Source: Schistosoma mansoni (Eukaryota > Platyhelminthes > Trematoda > Strigeidida > Schistosomatidae). Taken from it: DNA of 64,000 bases. The stretch is from positions 32,949,914 through 33,013,913 of the forward strand of contig NC_031502.1 in the NCBI RefSeq assembly GCF_000237925.1, given 5' to 3'. A program made the translations under genes and the position numbers. Of the stretch, positions 57,803 to 64,000 are shown one piece after another; position 1 is the stretch's first letter, and the number at the start of each line of letters is the position of its first letter. The notes beneath the pieces are model-generated. The model worked only from the letters and a program-made list of their open reading frames with translations. It did no database searches and had not been told where the DNA came from.

Positions 57803-58610
57803 CACCCACCTGAGCTACAAATCTTCTCCACCATCTCATTACCGTGTATAAAATACTAAAAGCTTCACGTAGTGAGTTATTTTTCATTTATTGGTATCTT
57901 CAGGCTTGTCACAGTTGTGATTATATGTATAAAGTGGTACTTAGAAAAATCATTACATTGGGCAGTAATGGGACTGAATGCTTCTTAGTGTGATAGCTGC
58001 TCGAACACTTCTTCCTAACAATCGTTTTTGTCTGATAGCCTCACATTCCTATATGTATTAACTTTCATTGTGAGCGTTAAGTACTTTATATATTTGAACT
58101 TATTTGAGTATACCATGCACTATGGATTTTGTTTCTCACCATGAATTAGTGGTAATTTGAGGATTTAAATACATTCTAGTTATTATCGCGAGATATTCTT
58201 TGGAAATTAATAATGCATTAAGTTAACCAATTTATTAGTCTGATAATTTCGTTCGCGAGATGACAGCAACCGATGGTTAGAGACCTTGAATGACATGGCT
58301 CAAAATCGTTTGCAATGGCGAAGATGCATCCACTCTTTGTGTTCTACCAAATTCTAATCTTCTGAATTCCTCATGTCTTTATCTTTTTCTCTTTCCAAAT
58401 TTATTTCACTGTACTATACTCCTTCAATAATTTCTTGAAACCCCTAATCTTTTGGATTTCTGATTATACTCCTACTACTTCTACCACTATGGGATTTGAA
58501 TCGACAACTGCATCTCTGTGCTAATGTGGTATGGCAACTCGAACTGATGTACGTACGTACGAAGTTCTACGTTGTGACTGACTGACTGACTGAATTTCGT
58601 TATGTTTACA

Positions 58611-58620
58611 TTCTTTATAG
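58611..58620 (+). promoter_or_regulatory. Splice-acceptor-like site just before the VPS72 start
   Basis: TTCTTTATAG lies 5 bases before the ATG at 58626. In schistosomes some mRNAs receive a trans-spliced leader a few bases before the start codon (established), so this may be a trans-splice acceptor. A cis-spliced 5' UTR exon fits equally well. Confidence 0.4.
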
Positions 58621-58625
58621 GTCCG

Positions 58626-58742
58626 ATGCCGATTTCAGTGGATAGAGAACGCCGTGCGAACGCCGGAGCCCGGATGGCTCGGTTGCTGAATGAAGAGGAA
58701 GAAGATGAATTCTATTCCAATATTTATGGTGGATTTACAGAA
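58626..58742 (+). CDS. VPS72: VPS72 exon 1
   Basis: Thirty-nine codons from the ATG at 58626 (MPISVDRERRANAGARM) to the conserved GGFTE. The donor is GTACTA, weak but placed exactly where the human alignment needs it. An upstream in-frame ATG at 58602 sits before a TTCTTTATAG acceptor-like site ending at 58620. That site could receive a spliced leader or an upstream exon, so I prefer 58626. Confidence 0.85.
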
Positions 58743-59722
58743 GTACTATTCGTGTCTTATTGTTTATCTAATACTTATTTTTCGTGTTTTGCTAGTTTAA
58801 GTGCGTTGCTTAATCATCACTCATGAAACCGATTATTATTATATATCAAAGGTCACTTAAGGTTATTAGTCTATACATAGTATATGCAAAATATCACGAA
58901 CGAAGCACTTATTTGTTTTCGAAGATACTAATGGCAATATTTATAAAATGGATACTAATTAATATCATACTGTACGGTTCTCATTGAGAATTGTATTCTA
59001 CTCTGAATTTTCGCAATGGATGTTGTTAGGACATGTATTGTTCCTAAAAACCATTCACAGTTTGGAGTTCGGACCCTTTTACGGCTGAGCAATCCCTTGC
59101 CATTCAAACGGGGCATCATAGTCTATTCCTCAATCAACAGTATTTGTTCAGCATTATAATGTTAGATAGTAATTTACATGCGTTTTGGTGGTCACTTTAT
59201 GTACGTAACCCTATCAATCAAACTTATTCACAACTTAAATATCTCTACAGTATATCTGGCTATAGCCGTCAAAGACTTGTGTTCGAACCTGAAGGGATTT
59301 GATTACGTCTACATTCACTTTTTACTGACAAATCCTAAAAAGGTCTGGGACCGATATACATTGGATTCCTAATAGCTTGAATTACTGAGATGCTTATTTA
59401 TTACAACTTTGTCCTCACTTTCCAGATTCTCGGGGATAAGGAATGTAACTCTCATATTGATACAACTTTGACATTTCGAAAGATCACTTGTGTTGGTTGT
59501 TGGTAATACCTAGTAGTGAATTTCCAGATACTTTTCCATTGTTTGCGGCTCGCTTTTCTGGATATGCGTCTTATAATACTATATTCAAGTGTGAATTTAA
59601 CATATATCTTAGAGTTTATTTGATTCTTTGCTTTGGGATCCGTGGGATGAATCCTCGTACAGTGTCATAGACTTTTGTATCTGAACATCTTTTTTTTAGA
59701 AATCTCGCAACTAATCAACGAA

Positions 59723-59757
<35 letters not shown>

Positions 59758-62700
59758 ACTCCAAAGTCTTTATATGTGTTTATAGTGTTTTATGTGTAAT
59801 ATGTGTAACATCTAGGCGATAAGCTGTACATTCATGCATATAATGAATAAACGTCAGATAAGAACACTTCTAAAATCTGATTGTGTTATAATATTGAATT
59901 CGTCCCCGGAAAACAAGTCTATTAATTGGAAAGATCATAGCTATAAATCTTTTTGAAAAAATGGAAAGATTGTCATGATTTTTTCTCCCTTTTTTCTCTC
60001 TTTTAGGAAGAAGAAGATGCAGATTATCAGTCAGAAAGTTCAGTTGAAGATGTAATTGATTCTGATTTCGCTGATGAAAGTAGTGGGTCTGATGAAGATG
60101 ACGCAACAGCAATAGCATCGGACGATGATGAGAACAAACGCCAAAAGCGTCAATCTAATCGTGTTGTTACAAAAGGTTACAAAGTAGGAATATCCCCCTT
60201 TTTTGAAAATTATGTCAACTTTTCTACTAATTATAAGTTTCCCATGCAACTGATCATTTTTTATGAAGTCAACTCAGTTAAAAGCGTTGATATTTCATAT
60301 AACACATTTAGCTTACCATGTATCCCCTTGTTTACAATTACATTCAAGTTACTAAAAATAAACCGCTTTGAAAAAAGACTGGAAATATTGACATACCTCA
60401 AAAATGTGTAAAACTACTAACAGTATTTGTAATACTTGTAATAGATGTATTGTGGGTAATGATACTGGGTTCGATTCCCTTTGTAATTATTAACGCTAGG
60501 ATTCAGGTGCACCCAGCTGATGAGTCTCAAATAAAATGAAACTCGCTTCCTGCGTTTCACTGCTACTCATAATCCACCTATTCTAAATAACTTATGTCAT
60601 GATGCTAATATCGAAGCAATCAACACAGGATGCACATATGATAACAAAAACTAATCAGAACTCAGTCCATAAAATTAATAAGATAACTCAAAACCCTATA
60701 ATGGTGTAGTGTGCACGATAATTAAAGAATTACTTCAAAACGGAAAATAAAATAACAGGATAAAAGGTAGGAACCTACATTAAAACTGAAAGTAAGGTTT
60801 TTTCTTTTTTACTGGCCATTAATGTTTTTATGTTGTTGCACAATAAGATGTGTAGCTTTTTTCAATGGTTTATGCTTTGAAATTCATTAATTTTACATTT
60901 ATTCGATAATCCCTTTTTTTACCACAGGAACCTAAACGTGCTAAAATTACTCATCCTCAAGAAAACAAGTTATCTGATAAGAAGGCTAATAGTGATAAGA
61001 GTTTAACTGATCCTCAGAGTAAATCTGCCGTACAAATTAAAGATAAGCAACAACAGATAACAGTAACAAAGAAGACTTCAGGACAGATTTCAACTTATGG
61101 TATGTTGATTATCTGATTTTCTTTTAGTTGAACATTGTGCATATGCAGAGTGGATGGTTATATTTTCACTTGTTTTTGTTTATCGGTAATGATTAACAAT
61201 GTTATTTCAAAATAGAAATATCATAAGAATGAGGTTAGGAATAAACTATCAATCGGTTCACATACATATATTGTTAGAACGGAACTGTTACAAGTAATGA
61301 CAATATTAGGTTTCATTTCATTTCTATTCAGCTGAATATCTCTTATTTCAATGCACATCATTATTGGATAATGAGTTATAATATATTCAATCTTGTGTAG
61401 ACCAGTTAATACTGTATATAAAAATAAAAGAAATGTATGTAGCACGTGTAACTTTGATTATAGACTGTTACTTTGGCGTCGTGTCAATGATAACCTATCT
61501 CAATGATGCAGGTTGCTTGTAAATAATGCCGTGTAATTGCTGTTGTAAATGATTTACATTGTGATTAGTGACCGAGTGTGACATTGTAATGTTGATTTGA
61601 TGCGTGGTATGTTTCCACTCTATGTTTGTTCAGAACCACCAGCATTCGCAAGCCATGAAAGATGTGCATAGATCACTTTTATTTTTTCTGTTATATTATA
61701 ATCTACTAACAAAAAAAGTATTTTATAAGCTATCACGCATTGTTTTCAAATCTTTATATATATATATATATATATATACATACGTATATTTCAGAACGAC
61801 CAGAATTACGGGCAAGCACATTACAAGCTACAGCTGATCAAGAAGCCGAAACCACTCGTAGACGAATAGCCACTGCTGAAAATACAGCTGTTCGTCGTAA
61901 AGCTTTACTAGCTGAAATCGCTCAGCGCAAAAATCTTCCGGAGGTTCGACGTTTAACTCAAGAGGAATTATTGGCTGAGGCAAAAATCACGGAAGAAATT
62001 AATCGTCGTTCTTTAGGTGAGCCGGTTTCATAATATTTGCAGAATTTATAAATAAATAATATATTTGTAATATCCCAATAAGTAGAAGAATTATATTTCC
62101 TGACGTNNNNNNNNNNNNNNNNNNNNNNNNNNNNNNNNNNNNNNNNNNNNNNNNNNNNNNNNNNNNNNNNNNNNNNNNNNNNNNNNNNNNNNNNNNNNNN
62201 NNNNNNNNNNNNNNNNNNNNNNNNNNNNNNNNNNNNNNNNNNNNNNNNNNNNNNNNNNNNNNNNNNNNNNNNNNNNNNNNNNNNNNNNNNNNNNNNNNNN
62301 NNNNNNTGGTTATTTATTCTCTGAAGAAGTGGCTTACACTGAGTCACGAAACGCCAGAAAATCTAATTTATCTACTCGTTGGGATATTAAAAATATATTA
62401 CTTATTTATAACAATCTACCCAATGCTCAATTTATTCAAAATTTACAGAATTTGTTTTATTTTCCATCATGAATATAGAATATTTTCTGTAATGTCAGAG
62501 GAGGGTGGTGCCTAATTTAGGGATATTTTTTGGTCAGTTAAAGAAAAAGTGGGAAATGTGTATTTTACGATACACAACTATGCTTTATTGTTGTTACTAG
62601 ATTGCTTTAATTATATTTGGAAGTATTTCGTTATCATTTTAGTTATTATAACAATTATAGGGACATATATGCATAAAAAGCATGGTGTTAGTTATCTATA

Positions 62701-62922
62701 CTTAATAATATATTTTTAATTATAAGAGTGTTTATTCACCAGCTGCTTACCTGTTTTTTTTTCAATACCAGCTCGATATCAACGCTTAGAAATTGAAAAG
62801 AAAAAGGCACGTATTCAAAAAACGGTCAATTCCACTCCAATGATTCGTTATCATTCATTTACTGTTCCAATTATTGAGGAACAACACAATATATACGGAG
62901 TGTTAGCTAATAATGATGATGA
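58626..62922 (+). CDS. VPS72: VPS72/YL1 homologue, gene span of five exons (3' end beyond window)
   Basis: YL1 is a nuclear subunit of the SWR1/SRCAP and TIP60 chromatin complexes and a chaperone for H2A.Z-H2B (family knowledge). Exons are 58626-58742, 60007-60183, 60928-61099, 61795-62016 and 62772-62922, all GT-AG with consistent phases. The reading is NAGARMARLLNEEEEDEFY, IYGGFTE, an acidic Ser/Asp/Glu H2A.Z-binding stretch, a basic KRQKRQSNRVVTKGYK EPKRAK segment, then LTQEELLAEAKITEE (human LTQEELLREAKITEE), RYQRLEIEKKK and IRYHSFTVP (human ITYHSVTVP). About 280 residues are visible. The C-terminal YL1_C domain is absent and must lie to the right, since the last exon ends mid-codon at a GTAAGT. 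Intron 4 holds a 200-N gap. Family assignment is firm. Confidence 0.93.
59725..59755. repeat. (AT)n microsatellite in VPS72 intron 1
   Basis: About 15 AT units. Confidence 0.95.
60007..60183 (+). CDS. VPS72: VPS72 exon 2 (acidic region)
   Basis: Fifty-nine codons between a CTCTTTTAG acceptor and a GTAGGA donor. Begins EEEDADYQSESS, runs through an Asp/Glu/Ser-rich stretch that in YL1 contacts H2A.Z-H2B, and ends with basic RQSNRVVTKGYK (human RRVVTKAYK). Confidence 0.9.
60495..60690 (+). repeat. Third-family hammerhead repeat in VPS72 intron 2
   Basis: CTGATGA and GAAA are present, but helix II no longer pairs (AAAAT in place of AGGAC). The 3' part matches the copy at 12935. Confidence 0.65.
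60928..61099 (+). CDS. VPS72: VPS72 exon 3 (basic Lys/Gln-rich region)
   Basis: Starts EPKRAKITHPQENK after a TTTTTTTACCACAG acceptor and ends QISTY plus one base at a GTATGT donor. Low-complexity, Lys/Ser/Gln-rich, poorly conserved in the family. Called on the phase match and on continuity with KGYK before and ERPELR after. Confidence 0.82.
61755..61779. repeat. (AT)n microsatellite beside the VPS72 exon 4 acceptor
   Basis: About 12 units ending some 15 bases before the TTTCAG acceptor. Confidence 0.9.
61795..62016 (+). CDS. VPS72: VPS72 exon 4 (helical conserved region)
   Basis: Starts by completing a Glu codon, then RPELRASTLQATADQEAE and an Arg/Ala-rich helix, and ends with LTQEELLAEAKITEEINRRS at a GTGAGC donor. 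The LTQEELL-EAKITEE motif is diagnostic for YL1. An (AT)n run of about 25 bases at 61755-61779 stands right before its acceptor. Confidence 0.93.
62107..62306. other. Assembly gap, exactly 200 N
   Basis: Placeholder run of N inside VPS72 intron 4. A CR1-like LINE tail begins just after it, so the gap probably hides the rest of that insertion. Confidence 0.98.
62318..62400 (+). mobile_element. CR1-like LINE 3' tail in VPS72 intron 4
   Basis: CTGAAGAAGTGGCTTACACT and CTCGTTGGGATATTAAAAAT, starting 11 bases after the 200-N gap. Confidence 0.65.
62772..62922 (+). CDS. VPS72: VPS72 exon 5
   Basis: Starts by completing an Ala codon, then RYQRLEIEKKKARIQK, PMIRYHSFTVPI and an acidic end NNDD. A GTAAGT donor starts at 62923. 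If this intron were retained, a TAA would follow at once and give a protein without the YL1_C domain; I regard that as unlikely to be the main form. Confidence 0.9.
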
Positions 62923-62924
62923 GT

Positions 62925-64000
62925 AAGTTTAAATGTTGGGTAAAATTTTGTTTAATATGCTACAAATATATCTTAGAATATGAAAAGAACAAATTTTTCA
63001 TATCGTTTGGATCACTCTTGAAATGGAATCTATGTGAGAATTATTTTAAAATTAGACTATGCAGAATATATGCAACAAAAATAAAGTCTTATGGTTTTGG
63101 TCTGGCATCGATTCAACTAGCTTTCAGGGGGTTTATTTTCATCTCATCTGGATATGTATATTTACTGAGGGTGATTCCAATCTTATCTCCAAATGATCTG
63201 TTGGAGTTTTACCGTACAAGATTTTGGGATTAAGTGTTTAACTGATATTCCGTGCAATTACGAGCTCTTTGAATCGCACGCTTCTACATGACTCGAGTCG
63301 TTTTTAGTACCAGTTATCTTTTTAAATACTAATCAGGCTCAACATGATATATCTAAAAATATAGAGCGGTATCGTCTTTCAGTTTTATTTCTAAGTCATA
63401 GTTACAGAGTCTTTGAGATCCCATTTAGAGAGTCGATATCTGTTAAAAACACCAACTCAATACAACTGACCTTCATAACCAGGTGTCACTTTATAAACCT
63501 ACAATTTTTCCTCTGTAACCAAACTCACTCTCGGTAAATAAGCTGCCTAACTTTGATACTATTTGTGTGGCGTTTCTATCAAACAAAAAGTTTAATACCG
63601 AAACAACTAGAATAAAAGTAAGAAAGTATAGACCAGATATTCTTAACCCGAAAAGATCACGTTTTTCAGGTATTGAGTTGAAGGTTCGGACCTATACCAT
63701 ATGTTCTTTAGTTTGGGTAGTTCGGTGATATCGTAAAAACCTAATCTTGGTCACCGGATTGCACCAAACTATTAAAAGCAATATGAAAGTCGGCAGCGAC
63801 ATTGTTAACTTTAAAAAAACACATATTCCTGTATTTTATTAACTTTTTACTTTATGAACATATATGTGGTTTATGGAACTCAACTATTCTAAACGTAGAA
63901 TTGCTAACATATGTAATAAAATTTTGTTTCCAGTGATTTTATTTGTGTTTAACCTAAGGTTGCAGTTTTATACAATTTCTAAAATATTTATGCTTTATAG
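62925..64000. other. VPS72 intron 5 (start); no exon found
   Basis: The YL1_C domain coding sequence was not found here, so the next exon lies outside the window. The 106-codon frame at 62913-63233 is Phe/Ile/Tyr-rich noise. Confidence 0.5.

Noticed and set aside
62913-63233. 106-codon plus frame after VPS72 exon 5
   Set aside because: It starts across the splice donor, is rich in Phe, Ile and Tyr, and has no likeness to YL1_C.
1-64000. CRISPR arrays, bacterial operons, riboswitches
   Set aside because: No regularly spaced short repeats and no prokaryotic gene organisation; the window is clearly eukaryotic.

Overview
This window looks like genomic DNA of a blood fluke (Schistosoma; I cannot fix the species). 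The evidence is the AT-rich base composition, compact exons separated by long repeat-filled introns, and a dense load of retroelements of schistosome type: tRNA-derived SINEs carrying hammerhead ribozymes (the Sm-alpha kind), RTE-like and CR1-like LINE remnants, and Penelope-like elements with a GIY-YIG endonuclease. There are no bacterial-style operons.

Three host genes can be supported. (1) On the minus strand, 27944-41860, lies a cytospin-A/SPECC1L orthologue in five recognisable exons whose splice phases all agree. It encodes about 1,310 residues: an N-terminal low-complexity region, a long coiled coil, Asn/Ser/Thr-rich linkers and a C-terminal calponin-homology domain. Its first exon(s) were not found. 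(2) On the plus strand, 54704-56754, lies NDUFS4, the 18-kDa AQDQ subunit of mitochondrial complex I. I propose two exons: a short one for the mitochondrial presequence and a long one for the mature protein. (3) On the plus strand, 58626-62922 and running off the right edge, lies VPS72/YL1, the histone H2A.Z-binding subunit of the SWR1/SRCAP and TIP60 complexes. Five exons are visible and the C-terminal YL1 domain is missing. These are unrelated housekeeping genes and do not form a pathway.

Layout: 1-27700 has no recognisable host gene and is a graveyard of SINEs, ribozyme-bearing repeats, a Penelope 3' end, RTE and CR1 tails and two copies of a 300-bp LTR-like repeat. 27700-41900 is the SPECC1L gene with repeats in its introns. 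42000-54450 is mostly retroelement debris: a CR1 copy split by insertions, a Penelope element joined head-on to an inverted piece of itself, an inverted SINE pair, and a second CR1 copy ending about 260 bp before NDUFS4. 54700-64000 is gene-rich. Two runs of exactly 200 N (57460-57659, 62107-62306) are assembly placeholders.

The most interesting signal is the set of hammerhead ribozymes. At least three copies of one tRNA-SINE family, on both strands, keep the complete catalytic core and helix I. A Sm-alpha copy and one copy of a further repeat family also keep complete cores. One intact ribozyme sits in a 162/159-bp inverted repeat opposite a copy that differs mainly by a 3-base deletion in the ribozyme core. 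Ribozymes in schistosome repeats are established knowledge; the pairing and arrangement seen here are what I would check.
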